Notes: generated by a model from the letters alone, not told the origin. Shown: positions 43,216 through 56,222, numbered from the stretch's first letter. The stretch is 64,000 nt of DNA from Stenopsyche tienmushanensis (GCA_008973525.1 WACJ01000126.1:2480001-2544000); one strand, 5' to 3'. A program made the numbers and translations.

Positions 43216-43221
43216 AGTATT

Positions 43222-43345
43222 AACCTCTTAATTAGTACTCACGCATATATGCGTTCGGACTCGATTATACAGAAAGAGCACTCTCGTACACCGAGTGCGA
43301 GAATCGGAGACAGTGACGAGAAAAATGATGCTAAATCATGTCTCT
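43222..43345. mobile_element. TTAA-type MITE fragment
   Basis: TTAACCTCTTAATTAGTACTCACGCATATATGCGTTCGGACTCG: one intact end with its TTAA and the first internal module. The other end is not found. Confidence 0.65.
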
Positions 43346-45340
43346 ATTAAAAAAAAACACACTTTATATTTCATTAATTTTAACCCTTCTGTCAATAATA
43401 GTAGCTAGGTATAGATCTTATCAAATTTCCCTGACTTTATTCATTGAAGGAATTTAAAAAAATGTTCGAGGTTATCCAGTGGTCTGGTCAGAACTAGTTT
43501 ATTTTTATAAAATTTGTATAAGAAATCACGTGTCTGTAAAAACCAGATAGTGAGTCTGCAATCCAAAATATGGATATCCTTGTAAAGGCGTCCTGCATAC
43601 AGGAAAAGAAGATCCGTATTCGGATTAACAGACAATTTTGCAACTTCTTCATATGCTTAGAAAAAATCAAAAGCTGTTGTCGCATTTTCAACTGTCCATT
43701 ATGACGTTATGGAGCAGAAACCTGGGGAGTATATATTCAAACGGCAGACTAATATCTGGTGCACACGAGGCTGGTTTTCAAGCTAGTAGAGGAAGCAAGT
43801 GCTGGTAGACTGGGATGGTAGTATCTTCAGTTTAGTTATTGGCACTAGCTTACTCTACTAGCTTGAAAACTGTTATTTTGTGTACTGGGTCTAAATAATT
43901 GCAGCGCTTTCTACAATATGCTGAACATTGTAACATTGGCATCATTCATCGTTCATAAGAATTTGAACCAGAGAACTAATCATCCATTCAATGAATGCCA
44001 AAAAAACAAGACGGTATGCATAGACTTATTTGGCGCAAAAAGCAAGTATTATCTGCTGACGCATGACGGGATTTGACGGCTGTGTACGTCAAAGTGTTAA
44101 ATCGGATTAAAACATCTTAAATGATTTTATAAAGTCATAATAAATCATTTTTAAAATTCAAAGAATTTCACCATTGATTTTAGACGACACAGACGAAGCA
44201 TGTGAGCAATTTAACTGTATAGGAGCATTTTTATTTATAGGGCAAACTTAAATTAAGATGTTCTTCTCGGGCATGAAATATCTCGGATATAAATAATTTC
44301 CTGTCTTCAATTTTACATGACCCTCATTTATATATGTGCGACCCAAAGCTCCCATTTTTCGCGAGCATTGAGAGGGACTCGCGATAAATTTCTTCCAGAA
44401 AATGCGGACACAATAACTCGATGGCTTTTGGGCACAAATCCAAATCCTTTGAGCGCCCCAACATCGAAAAATGTATATTAATTAGGTTTTGTTGTCGCAA
44501 GCTCTCGATCCGTCGCTATTTTTAAATGCAGGCTTCGTACAAGTCTTGTGTGTGGGAGTTTAATCATATCGTCTTTTTATGGGTCGCCATAGAAAGCTCT
44601 GTCAGCTGGGGCTCAGAAAAAAGCCTATAATTCTTCATAATCTAAAGTTAGCAAGTTGTAAACACGTAAGTTTACGACAGGTCCACAATTGCCGAATGCC
44701 TTACATTTTAGAGCTCGACAGCAAGGACTGTCGTAAATCTCTAGCTTTAAACGTTTTCTTGGCGTCCGCTTGGACTTCATGGGTTATTAACCAAATATGG
44801 AGGTAAACATTGTGCCCGCGATGTTTTTTACATCAGGTAAGTTCCTTGAAATCCATGACAGGCTTTCAACTGATATGTGAACCGGGAATGTACATATTGA
44901 CATTCATATATCACAAATAGCTCTAAAAACCCTCTGCCTCGACGAATATGTATGTCAATATCTCGCATGATTATGTTTTCTAATGCGATTTTATTACATA
45001 TAATAAATGATAATAAAATATATAATGTCAATAGGGTTTTAAATGTCGTCGTACTTAATTTATTATCATTCGCTTGGGGAGGCTTTGCTATTAACACGTT
45101 ACATGCGGGCACAGCGATTTGCTGCTTTATATTAAAAAAATAAACGGACAAAAACAGTCTTAAATTTAGTCGAGTTAAAATGTTGCAATATGAAATGATT
45201 TGAAATTATGTTTATGTAGTATGAAAAAAACACGTTTTGCAATATTTATATAAATTTAAAAAATATATTATCATAATAGTTAAATTAATACCAGATACAT
45301 GGCAAATTGTTTCGAATATATAATATGTTAAATGAGTATA
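43346..45340. other. single-copy non-coding stretch
   Basis: No domain-bearing frame. A 55-bp segment at 44,045-44,100 (GACGCATGACGGGATTTGACGGCTG...GTCAAAGTGTTAA) is nearly identical to 55,480-55,528, so a small TTAA-type repeat end is present. A 75-codon frame at 44,579-44,806 is unrecognised. Confidence 0.35.
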
Positions 45341-46340
45341 TTAGGTTGATGCATAAGTTCTCAGCTTTTTATTTTTATTTCATTTCGTTCTTATTCAATT
45401 ATTAATGAATGTCAGCGGTCTGAAAAGCGGACCGGATGAATACACGAACCTTGTGGCCGCTCCGTCCTCTTTTAAGAATTTTTTCAGCATTTTCTCGATA
45501 AATGATATCCGGGGCCTTCTTTAATCCATACGATCACAGACTAACTTACACAGGGGGGCTTACGCCATATAAGGTTGCGAAAGTGTCTAGGGGGAATCTA
45601 TCCATAAAAAAATATATTTATGAATCTTACTAATTTGTGCTGTTACATTAGCTAGTTAGAGGGGGGGAGGAGGCTTCTGTAAGGTAAAAATAGTATTACT
45701 ATGAGCCCAGAAAAAAAATCCATGGTTGGAACCAGATCAACTGCTGACGTCGACACAAAAAAATAGCTTTGTACAAGTGTTATCTAGAAAGTTAGGATAC
45801 AAAGGTTCCTGGTCGCGCACTCCCGCTACATTACGTCAATATTTTGACTTTGCAAAATATTATAATATAGAAGTCGTAAATATCCATTATCCAAAGCTCA
45901 TGGAAGTTTATGATAATGATGAGACCAGTCAACAAAATGTCATGAAATGGGTTAGGTTGTTCAGAGAAGGTCATACTGATACTCGCGACAGGGCAAGGAG
46001 TGGAAGATCATCAGTCGTTTCTGATGAACTTGTACAAAAAAATGTAGAACAAGTACGAAATAACCGCCGTGTGACGCTTGACGACCTTCAGGAAGAATTT
46101 ACTGAAATTTATCGAAGTCTCCTTGGTGATATTTTATCGGAAAAACTTAGTTACAAGAAGTTTTGTTCGAGATGGGTACCCAGAATGTTAACACCGGAGC
46201 ATCGTCAAAATTGCATGACGACCGCTCGTGAATATTTGGATCGTTTTGCACAGAAGGTAGAAATTTTTCTGGGCTCTATCATGACAGGGGATGAGATGTG
46301 GGTTTGTCATTACGCCCCAGAATCCAAAAAAAGCTAAATG
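45341..46340 (+). mobile_element. mariner relic with long open transposase N-terminal part, interrupted by a repeat
   Basis: Left end TTAGGTTGATGCATAAGTTCTCAGC looks like a mariner terminus next to TA. A dispersed repeat occupies 45,412-45,656. The frame 45,726-46,337 (203 residues) has VMKWVRLFREGHTDTRD, RSGRSSVVSDELV, the second helix region VTLDDLQEEF, KFCSRWVPRMLTPEHRQ and TGDEMWVCHYAPESKKS, i.e. both DNA-binding helices and the first catalytic Asp. It stops there; the other two Asp residues and the right end are missing. The palindrome TGTCGACATAC...GTATATGTCGACA at 46,339-46,367 lies at the break. Confidence 0.88.
45412..45656 (+). repeat. dispersed 0.27-kb repeat, copy 3 (inside mariner)
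   Basis: GTCAGCGGTCTGAAAAGCGGACCGG, CCGCTCCGTCCTCTTTTAAG, then TTACTAATTTGTGCTG at its end. It lies between the mariner end and the mariner reading frame, so it is the younger insertion. Confidence 0.75.
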
Positions 46341-46379
46341 TCGACATACATATTGTATATGTCGACATATACTTTCCAC

Positions 46380-48240
46380 TTACGCGACGCAATTTGATCC
46401 ACATAAGTCCAGTATCGTTACTTAATAGCCACACCTTGCATACTGTGAGGTCGATGATGTTTACTAGTTAAAAGCAATTGAACCAACGAGAACTATAATT
46501 TTATGATCAAAGATAAATAGAAAAACTGGTTATATTTAGTTCTAAAATAAAAAATAAATAAAATTCCTACTATAAAAGTCTTACTATCACTAAATTCTCC
46601 CTTACGTGTGTATGCAATCCCTTGCGTATTTGCTCGCTATAACCGTGATATGCCTATAAAAGTGCTCTTAATAAATAAGTTTGATTGTAATTATAATAAA
46701 TTTCATTTCTCAAAGTCATTATTAAAATATATTTACAAAGAAAATATCGATTGGAAGAAGTTTCACGTTGAAACTTTGTTCTCAATCGCTTTCCATGTGA
46801 TCGTCTGCGCAATAAATTGAGCTCTAAATTTGCCGGAATCGATTTCGTATTAAATGCAAAATAGTTCTTGGACTCACCGTACCATAAAGATAGACACCAT
46901 AGACATTGGAATCGTCAAATGGGTTTCTCCCCCCGGAAACTAGCTTTATTTAGCACTAAAAACTCGATGGAAAACGTGACCTATGTATAAAAAAAGAGGC
47001 AACGCCAATTTTATTGAGGTGGGTGCAGTACTTTCGTGCTAAGCTGTCATAAAATATCCGAAGTACGCTACCCCTTTTAATGTAAAGACAACTATATTAT
47101 TCGAAATAAAACGGAAACGACAAACGAAAGCACTCTAATGAATAAAATACATCTTGCCGGATGAATGTGAGCGCCGTTGCGAAGCCCACTAACGATGGCA
47201 CTTTTTCATCTTCGGCGTCGAAAATTAAGTCTTACTTTAGAGAAAAGCGAGGATTCAATTAGGTGTGATTATCCTTCGGCTTCCTTTTTGTTTTCTCAAT
47301 TAATCAGAGAGGCGTTTCGGTGTGATTTCGAGGAAATAGATAGAAGAGGCCATGCCTAATCTCGATTGGTTTGGCATTTTCGGTCAATGGCGGCTAAACA
47401 ATATTATCACGCCCGCTCGAATTACTCACTATGGACGATTAACCATTGGTTCTTATCTTAATTTCTACCTTTAAAATCCATTATTTCACTTTAGATTTTC
47501 TTTTGAAATTCGTATTCCGAGTGAGGTATTATTGAGTCATCATTTTCAATTAGTTCGCAATCAAACATCGTTAATATCCTCCAGTTTATCATTTACGTAT
47601 TTGTTGGCTAAAATTTGCTTTGTGAGTATTTTTGTGTTTGTTTCAAATTAAACGCATAGAATAAACTTGAGAAACAATTATGGTAATATAAAAGTACCAT
47701 TAGTGTTGTGGTTTTAGCACGCGCTTAATTTTCATTACATAGAAAAACTAAGCATTTACACGAAATAATACTTTGGGTCGAGTTGGAGCAGTAACCCGTT
47801 CTTAAATTAAAGGAGGGGCATATTACAACTTGTTCATTCAAAGGATTATTTTATATTATAATAATGTTTTATTTATGAAATTTAAAAACTACGAATTCAC
47901 CACAACCAGAACGAAACCGATAACCGATAAAATCGTTATTTTTCCCGGAACGAAACTAATATAAATTTTAGGAACCTAATCGAAATAAAAATCATTATAA
48001 TTAACTCATAAATCCTCATCTACCTCAAATTTCCATTCAAAATATCTTATACTAAACGAATTATAGACATATATTGATGAATCCAAATATGTCTTTACAT
48101 TTCAATTGCTCTTGGTGTTTCCATTTTGTTTCAAAATAAATTCAACAAAGATCATCAGGTTTGCATCAGGTTATAGAATGATCTTTGCTACGTAACTAAA
48201 TCTATTTTGGGATGCATTGGTCAGAAAACCTTATAAAAAC
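46380..48240. other. single-copy non-coding stretch
   Basis: No gene recognised. 47,160-47,470 is more balanced in composition than its flanks and free of repeats. Candidate conserved non-coding DNA, by inference only. Confidence 0.35.
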
Positions 48241-48247
48241 ACTGTTT

Positions 48248-48335
48248 AGAAAGGTCGAGGTTGCTGTGAAAACCTTTTATTTTTCGCCACTGGAAATAGT
48301 ATATGTGCCACCGATAGGATGATGATTCTTAAAGA
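48248..48335. repeat. short repeat shared with 53,787-53,935
   Basis: GAAAGGTCGAGGTTGCTGTGAAAACCTTTTA and CCGATAGGATGATGATTCT recur, with a longer spacer, at 53,787-53,935 (GAAAGGTCGAGATTGTCTCGAAAGCC...CCGATCGGATGATGATTCT). Confidence 0.55.
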
Positions 48336-48439
48336 ATCAAAGTATCCCATTGACGGATGCGATCGCGGAAGCATTTAGGAGCTAGTTCAATTAATTCGAG
48401 CTAAGAATTTGTGACAAATTGAGGCTGGACAGACTGCTA

Positions 48440-49600
48440 CTTAATGGTACGTTTGGTCTCTTTAAGATAGAATCCATGCCCTGCGCTGCTGTGCTATCTG
48501 TACAGAGTACCTTTGGATTAGCCACACAAAAGTGTTCTCCAGCTCTCTTTGATCTCTGAGAAACACAACGCACATAGTTTCCAGGCGCCCAACTTTTACA
48601 CTCCGCGTCTTCTAGAAGGAAACGAGCTTACCGAGGAAGATCAGACTACGTGCACTCGAAGGTGCGTTGAAGGAAGAAATAAGAGGTTATGTTACGAGTA
48701 AATTAACTACTAGGCGAGGCCACCACGAGTCCAACCTCAGTTTGAAGGGGACTGCAGAGAGATGACAGACTTCAGGAGTTTCATCTCGTATCGGTACCTC
48801 AGAGTAAACTGTGCACCCAATTCATGTTACTGGGATATCTTGGCAGCATGTGATGAACAAACCGACAAAGATACTTTCGCCCACCTCTACTTTACATCGT
48901 TGCCACAGGGTTTCGATTATTAACCACGGGTATAGTGTTGCTCTCCTGGGGTTTTATTGGTGGGGACCGCAGAGTGAACACCCACCCGAACTGAATTGGA
49001 AAGATAACAGACAACAGACATCGACTAACTAGATTGGGGGATCTTTAATGTGCGATCCCATTTCCTGCGCTGCTGCATGGTCTGTTCCAGGTTACCCCGG
49101 ACTAAGCCATATAGAAAGTGTGTTCCACTGATCTTTTGGTCTTGCTAGAAGCACTACGCGCAGAGTGTCCAGGCGTCCACACCCCAAGGGTGTGGCGGAG
49201 GAGCTAAATTATTGGAGGACAAATGTTCAAGCTAATTCAAAGGAATACTACCGCGGGTTCACTTCCAGCACGAGTCCAACCTCAGTTTGAAGGGGGCTAA
49301 AGCAGATAACGGGCTGCAGGGGCTACCCCCCCTTCCCCATTGTACTCGTCTCCACCAGCTACTGTAATCGAATTTTCTACACACCCCCAACACATGGTGA
49401 CCTGCGCCCCCAAATCATGTTAGCTGGGCTGGGCTCACGTTAGAGGCTACTTTCGCGCACCTCTACTCTACATCATTACCTCAGGAGTTCAACCGTTACC
49501 CACGGGCGTAGTCTTGGCTCTCCTCCCCCCCCTGGGGCTTTATGGGTGGGCATCATGGAGTCTAACACCCACCCGGATAAATTGGGAAAAATACGAGTCA
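48440..49600. repeat. diverged direct tandem repeat, about 0.55 kb unit
   Basis: Unit 1 (48,440-49,010) and unit 2 (49,060-49,600) share ordered blocks: GCGCTGCTG-TGTACAG/TGTTCCAGGTACC, AAGTGTGTTCC..GATCT, CACGAGTCCAACCTCAGTTTGAAGGGG, AATCATGTTA-CTGGG, CGC-CACCTCTACTxTACATC and TGGGGxTTTAT. GC-rich relative to neighbours. Not recognised as rRNA or a known TE; could be two diverged LTRs or a satellite pair. Confidence 0.6.
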
Positions 49601-51335
49601 AAATTTACTTGTAATTCAGTTTGAGATGGAGTTGCGTATGGAGTCCCTTGGAGGAGCCGTCTACAGCCTCATTACCGCCGCTGATCAGGTGATGAAGATC
49701 TGATCTGTAGTATACATGCATATGCTAGGACACATAAGTGGCATAAGCGCCCTGGACTCTTGTTGTGATTTAGACTGTCGAAATAAATACAAAGAGGTGA
49801 TTTAAAGTCTAGTTATATTTTCTAAAAAAATATTTTTTGACAATCTTCCACATTGTTTCCACATCTGGGGTCCACACCTGATATTACAAATTTAAAATCT
49901 CTAATTTAATATAAACATCATATATTAAAATCCCTCTCCTCATAGTAAAATAATTAAATTATAATTATTTAAGTTCCGCACTTGTAATAATATCATGATT
50001 TCTACTCATCAACAATGATATCTAATAAAACATTGAGTTATCAACGACACAAATGACTGGAATAACACTTGGTCAGTCCAAAAATTTATCAAATTATTCT
50101 AGCTCATTAAATTTTGATTTACCAATTGAAATTCTTGTAATTAATACTATTTTTATTATAAAAAAATAATAGAAAAATTTAAATATAAAATAAAAAATAG
50201 ATAGAAAATTCTATGTGGGTTTAAATAAACTTAAGGAGTTTTAGCGTGTAGTTGATTCGAGGAAAGGATGGAAGGTTTTAGTGGTTTCATAGTATGTATG
50301 CAAGAATTTTAAGAGGCGAATTCCTGTAGGACGCTCATCGTCTATGAAGTTAAAAATAAATACAAGCACTTACAAACGGAGGTATGGAATTTCGGACGTC
50401 ATTTTTTTTTCAAGCAGCTCTCCAAATAGGAAGGAAATAACATGTGGTCGTTGTTTACATGGGAAATTTATGATTCATGTCAGGAATATCGATTATCATA
50501 TAATAAAATCGACTTATTCCCTGTCGACTGAACGCTCCTTCAAAGCTCGTAACGTCATATTAATGATCGCGTGTTGAAACATTGCCCCGTTATATTCACC
50601 ATATCTCGCCCATGGATCGATTATCCGTATATGTCCCCCCCCCCCCATGGGCATGAGAGGGTTAACCCGTCGTTTTTCAACATAAGCATGGTGTTTATTC
50701 CGCTTGGTCTCATGCGAAGTATAATATAATTTATGTGGCGTGCTATAAAGCATCCTTGTCGCTGGCGAGTTCACACCCCATTGCCTCCAAATCGATGTCT
50801 ACAACTGGGATACGCAGGGTTATTATCTCTTTTTCGGGGTATGCTAAAAAGGTTTCAACCTCCAGGATGGCTTTTGGTCATTCATGAAATCAATCCCGAG
50901 ACCTTTTGTTTTGCAGCCCGAAGGATATCATAAGTGCTAATGTTGATCAAATTTTATTGAAGGAATGGATAAAAAGCCACAGATGAAAAATATTGAGCAT
51001 ATTTGGAAACATTTATACAGGGGACTGTTGTCGATGTCAGAGGACTGTGTATTTAAATTAAAAATACTGTTTTAATAGCCAAATTAGGTTTTTTTAATGT
51101 ATTTCAAAAAATCAAAAAATAATGGTTAAATTAAAAATTATCGTAGAATAATCCATTCTACAAATTTATTATAAACTGAGAACTGAGAAACTGTTAATTT
51201 CCTTTTTTAGTTTTATTAACATATATTAATAGAATAATGAGCAGATTATTAAAAATCCTCTGATATTGTTCAAACAATCAAATAATTTAATGTTTACCTT
51301 GAGTTAGTGTTTTAATTAATTAAATCTAAAGCAAC
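49601..51335. other. single-copy spacer
   Basis: No gene recognised. 51,010-51,080 (GGGGACTGTTGT...GTGTATTTAAA..AAAAATACTGTTTTA) recurs at 58,667-58,725. A run of about 11 C lies at 50,635-50,645. Confidence 0.35.
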
Positions 51336-51336
51336 C

Positions 51337-52176
51337 ACACTCAAACCTCTTTTTGTGCGACTTTTTATTGTGCGATTTCGAAGTTATGCGATTATTTTTA
51401 AAGCAATTTTTTATTTCATAAAGAGTGCGTATCGAGATACTTTGGATAAATTAGGAAAAAAATCATAGACACTAACCGAAATTTGGAAAAAAATACATAA
51501 TTTGGGACTGTGTAAATCATATTGCATCTGCTATCGCTGAATTATGACCACGCCCTTCATTCTGGTTTTTTTAAAAATGGTTTTGTCTTTTAAAAATACA
51601 TTTTCCAAAGGAATTTCCAAAATTTCAACTACGGATTTATAGCTATTTTAGTGAGGCGGCAACTTGACCGCTCCTACCAGATTTATGTTAAAATTTATTT
51701 TTAACTATGACTAGACTGAATTTTTTTAAGCAGTCACCAGTCATCAGTTAGGGACTATAGTGACATCTCTATAAATTATGAATTATATTGTTGAAAAGAG
51801 AAAATCTACACAGAACAACGATGACATTGACACTGGGTATACTATTTCTTCCGAAGAAGGGAGCGGTTGTGAGTCACATCGAAAATCGCAACGAAAATTA
51901 TCATACAGCGATGACAGTTTATAATAAATAGTTTCGGACATCCTTAAAATTTTACCAATGATGCAAAACGTCCTTTAAATATTACCAAAGAATTCCTGGT
52001 TTTTTTTATTAACTTTTTTTATGCGATTTTATATGGCTGTTTCAAAGTTATGCGGTTTTTAAAATTCATAGACTGCATCTTCATTTTTTCAGTCAAGTCA
52101 TAGCTTTTTTTATGCGAATTATTTTTGTGCGATTTTCCGCGGAACACATCTACCGCACAAAAAAAGGTTTAAGTGT
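51337..52176. mobile_element. complete non-autonomous pogo-like element (840 bp)
   Basis: Terminal inverted repeats of about 23 bp: ACACTCAAACCTCTTTTTGTGCG at left and CGCACAAAAAAAGGTTTAAGTGT at right (three mismatches). Sub-terminal GTGCGATTTCGAAGTTATGCG is repeated near both ends. An acidic coding scrap (NNDDIDTGYTISSEE, then SQRKLSYSDDS) at 51,790-51,920 is shared with the fragment at 2985-3370. Pogo/Tigger affiliation rests on the terminal sequence type. Confidence 0.8.
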
Positions 52177-53780
52177 ATATCGCTTTGGTGACACACCAGA
52201 TAACTGTTTTTGAGCATTATAAAGATGTTTTTGATATAAAAAAGTTATTTTAAATGGATATTGTACGCCGAACACTGGAATATCAGGTCCTATGACGCCT
52301 TAATAACATGATGTTTTGGATTGTGTTTGAGGTAATATGTTCGGTAAATTGTCAATATTTACAGAATGTGTCAATAAATCGGCATGGCGCGAAACAATGG
52401 CGAAATGTCGGTATTGATGTATTGGCCGGAGAATCGTTCGGACGTACAATACGTGACTTTCCGTATTGTGAAATAATTAACCGTACAAACAAGTATGGCC
52501 AGGGCTTGTAAATTGTTTTATTTACAACGTCTAGACCGCTTTTTCATGCGGTAGACTTTCAATTTTACCACTCAATTTTGTTGCACATTACGGGGAAGTG
52601 AAAACGGATCTCAAATTGGCCATATTCGTTTTTACGTACGAAAAAAGCGGCCGTTGAGAAAGCGTATTGTTTGATCTATGCTTCTGCAAAGAAAACAGAA
52701 AAAGTTTTCTGTTATCGAAGAATATTGGGTTATTTATATTTTACGGCAACGGATCGTGACGACGTTTTTACTGCTGGTAATAATTTTTATTTTGCGAAAA
52801 AAATCGCGCATTGTTGTTGCGTATGCCAGATATGAACATTTACGATTGTCCAACTGCCATGATTTATGCTCGTGTGGGATTCGAACTTTGGAAGTTTCCC
52901 ACTGTAATTCGGTGCTTTATATTTAACGCACTTCGAGTTTACGATATGAAAAAAATGGAGCGTTCTATTTTTGAATTTATGGAAAAATGTATAGTTTTCA
53001 GGGTGGGTTCGAACGGTGCTTAATTTTTCATCTGGATATATGCGTGGGTGTTTCGACGGATTCACAAAAGGTTCTTGCAGCGGTTAATAAGCCCTGAAAG
53101 GGATTTCGGATTACCCTTAAAGTCCGGAAGTTCAATTTTGCAACTGTAAATTATTCCTATCCGTAAAAATGAGTTCAAATACAATATTCATGCTGAAACA
53201 TACGCTTTTATCAGTCCTCAACAAGTATTTACTTTGAGTTCTAAAATGACGGTTCCGGGATAATTTCCTGTCATATTGGCAAAATAAATATTTATATTCC
53301 ACATTTAACTCCAAATCAGCCCTGAACGCATTCATCATAAATCATCTCATAGAACATAATTGCATAAAATATGCATCGATGAATCATCATGAGCTCATTA
53401 CTCCATATAAATCAAATGCAAATTGCAGCCTGTCCCTTATTTATTACTGATTTCAAATCATCAAGCGTCATTTATAACCTTGGAGTGACAAGTCTTATAT
53501 ATTGTTCCATCATCAGACCATAATGATGGAAGTGTCGTGCTGGGTGAATAATTCGTTCAGCAGGGGTATGATCATTAAGAAGCTACATGTATGGAATAAA
53601 ATCAACATCCAAACTCAACAAATATGCATACAAATTTATTTAAACACGCTATAAATGATTAGATTCATGCTAAATTGCTTGGAACCGAATATCAAAAAAT
53701 ATGCTTTTCAACCTTTGATATTTTGTCTTTTTTTATACATAACATAAATTTTCATACAATATTTGCACTTGATGAATTTT
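52177..53780. other. single-copy non-coding stretch
   Basis: No domain found. Several unrelated short frames (for example 52,308-52,511) have no protein-like features. Composition around 52,360-53,100 is more balanced and repeat-free. Confidence 0.35.
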
Positions 53781-53786
53781 AACGTG

Positions 53787-53935
53787 GAAAGGTCGAGATT
53801 GTCTCGAAAGCCTTTTAACTTTTCGATTTTATTCTAAAGAAATTTTCATAAAAGCGACTGAATTCGGCCATATACGCCACTTTCCTTACGCGTGCCTCCG
53901 ATCGGATGATGATTCTCGAAAAATCGAAACGGGAC
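53787..53935. repeat. short repeat shared with 48,248-48,335
   Basis: See the partner for shared words; here the two conserved ends are separated by about 95 bases rather than 40. Confidence 0.55.
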
Positions 53936-53948
53936 CGATATAAAATAG

Positions 53949-54560
53949 GTGATCCAATCCTGGGTCAAAATTTGGATCCCGGGATTTCGAGATAGCATTC
54001 GGGATCCTAGGAACGGCGAGAGAATTTTATTTATTTAAGAAAAGATAAAAACACAATTCAAAAATAGATTAATAAAACACTAAAAAAATCAAATATTTGC
54101 TGGTTCGATTTGATGACCGCGTGAGCCCCCATTTTCGTATAACACCATCAATGCGACTGATAAAATCCCGATTTCCCGACAAATTATTTATTTCCGTCGC
54201 TGCAGATGAATACTTACATACTTAAATACTTTGATGTGATTCGTAATAATATTACGGAGGAATACAAAAATTCTGAACCTCGTATCTATTATATTTCATA
54301 TCGATATTCCCATTATTAGAGGCGAGGTGTAGTAAATACATCACCGGTAAGGAAAGGTTAATATAACAATTTGAAAAACATATATGTACTCTACATATGT
54401 ATACATAGAATAAATAGTTCCTGCCACTATTCGTCGCCTAGTTTCGCCAATTCTTATGATTTGAGGATTTCTTATGAGGATTATCTTTACTTATCCTGGG
54501 ATAATAAGGATTCATCAGCACCTAAAACTGTCCAGGCTCCCGAGATAGGAAATATATCCA
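53949..54560 (-). mobile_element. TAGGGAATCC hAT family, internally deleted copy
   Basis: Starts TAGGTGATCCAATCCTGGGTC, keeps the AAAAGATAAAAACACAATTCAAAAATAGAT and ATATTACGGAGGAATAC blocks and ends in CCTAAAACTGTCC...CCGAGATAGGAA. Most of the coding remnant has been deleted. Confidence 0.75.
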
Positions 54561-56065
54561 ATAGGCAAAGACTTTTCGATACACCTAATAAATGGTGAAA
54601 GCAATCTTTGTCTGTCATTGCGACCTAAGGTTTTTCCATCTCCACATTTTTTAAGATAAAAATTTAAGCTTAAATAGGGCGCTTTTATGACTTTTAAAAT
54701 GCAAAAAGCCTATATCAAACGATTTAAACGAGATGTTAAATACGAAATTAAATATTATTAATATTAAAGTATTTTAATATTTATGCAAATATTGTAGACT
54801 CAAGCAAACCTCGTCAAGAGATCAAACACACCCAGTTAATGTCACATTGTTACATGTGAGTGAATTACGTTAATGATCCTGACAGATTGTTATGTGGATG
54901 GTTCATAGCAGCAGTTGAGGTCATACGCCAATCACTGTAACCGGCACATAAAGTGTTGAGCACAATATCTACAATCGAATACTGCAAAATGCAGGGTTTA
55001 TTAGCCCTTTTCTATATATATGACTTGCCATTTTATTTCAGCGAATATTATTTTATTTTATGTAAAAACCGAAAGGCTATGTAAAATGTACAACATTGAC
55101 ACTAACAAAATCCATATTAACTCAATAAAAACCGGCAAAGATTAATAGAATTTGGACAAAAACTTAAATTTTCTAAAATATAACTCTTTAACGCGATGAC
55201 GGAGCGTTAACAAGCCTTCGTATTAAAACAAAATTTTGAATGTAGTTTTGTATGGTTTATCCCAATTTCTTAAATGTTTACCTAGATGGATTATAGGTAA
55301 CAAACTCTTAGAAGGTATTGAAGAATGATTAACGTGCATATGAAAATCGATTGACAGCATAATATTAGAATAATGAGCAATTAAAAAGGGACTCTATGAA
55401 AAAAGGGTTATTTCGCTTAAGCCAATATTTGTATGCATAAAATATACAAAAATAATTTGTATAGAAAAATATGTATTATCTGCTGACGCATGACGAGATT
55501 TGACGGCTGTGTACGTCAAAGTGTTAAGGCGTGTTCTCATGCGTCAAATTTAATTGACCGATTATAGTTATCGAGTCGGTGGCTCCAAAAATCATGCTTA
55601 TGATAAAGTTATAAGAATTTAGTTTTTTAGGGCTTTCTGACATGACAGCCTTCAGTCCTCTGGTGAGAATTATCTTTTAGTTCATATTATATATTTTTTA
55701 TGTCTTTTGCATTCTATGCAAATTTGCAACACGATCAAATCTATAATGCAGGTGAGACAGAGCTGTACTGGAAGTCCTTGCCGACAAAAACTCTCGCTTC
55801 AATGAGGGAAAAGTAAAGGAACTGGAATGAAAAATCTTCCTGTAGATTATTATAGCAGAAAACACTTAATCTTCAACGACATCTTATCTGCTTATCCTTA
55901 TGAAGAGTACAGTCGCGTATTTGCGATCAAATTCCAGTGATTCACAGTGAGCGTTCTTATACGAGATTTTGAATGGGAAACAGACATCGTACAATTGTAT
56001 AGATCGATAGCCAAGATTAATCGATTCCAATTGTTTATATTTACGTGAATAAATGAACCAATATT
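54561..56065. other. single-copy non-coding stretch
   Basis: No gene. Contains the 49-bp repeat GCTGACGCATGACGAGATTTGACGGCTG...GTTAA at 55,480-55,528 shared with 44 kb. Confidence 0.35.
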
Positions 56066-56069
56066 GTAT

Positions 56070-56222
56070 GCTATCAACAGTGTTTATTTATTGATGTACA
56101 AGCTTTATACACGCTGCGCGGTTATGAGAGATAAGTAGATTTGTACGGACGATAAGCGGCGAACATATAAATATAGCATTTACGTTTAAGTAATTTTAAA
56201 ATTAATTTACTATTCAAAGGGT
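56070..56222. mobile_element. TTAA-type MITE fragment
   Basis: CTATCAACAGTGTTTATTTATTGATGTACAAGCTTTATAC and GTACGGACGATAAGCGG match the right-hand module of the 1521-1939 copy; ends TTAATTTACTATTCAAAGGG. Confidence 0.65.

Noticed and set aside
52995..53025. GGGTTCGAAC resembling a tRNA B box
   Set aside because: No A box at the proper distance and no cloverleaf could be folded around it.
52308..53065. Cluster of 60-90-codon frames on both strands
   Set aside because: No family motifs and no consistent strand; the balanced composition alone gives longer random frames.
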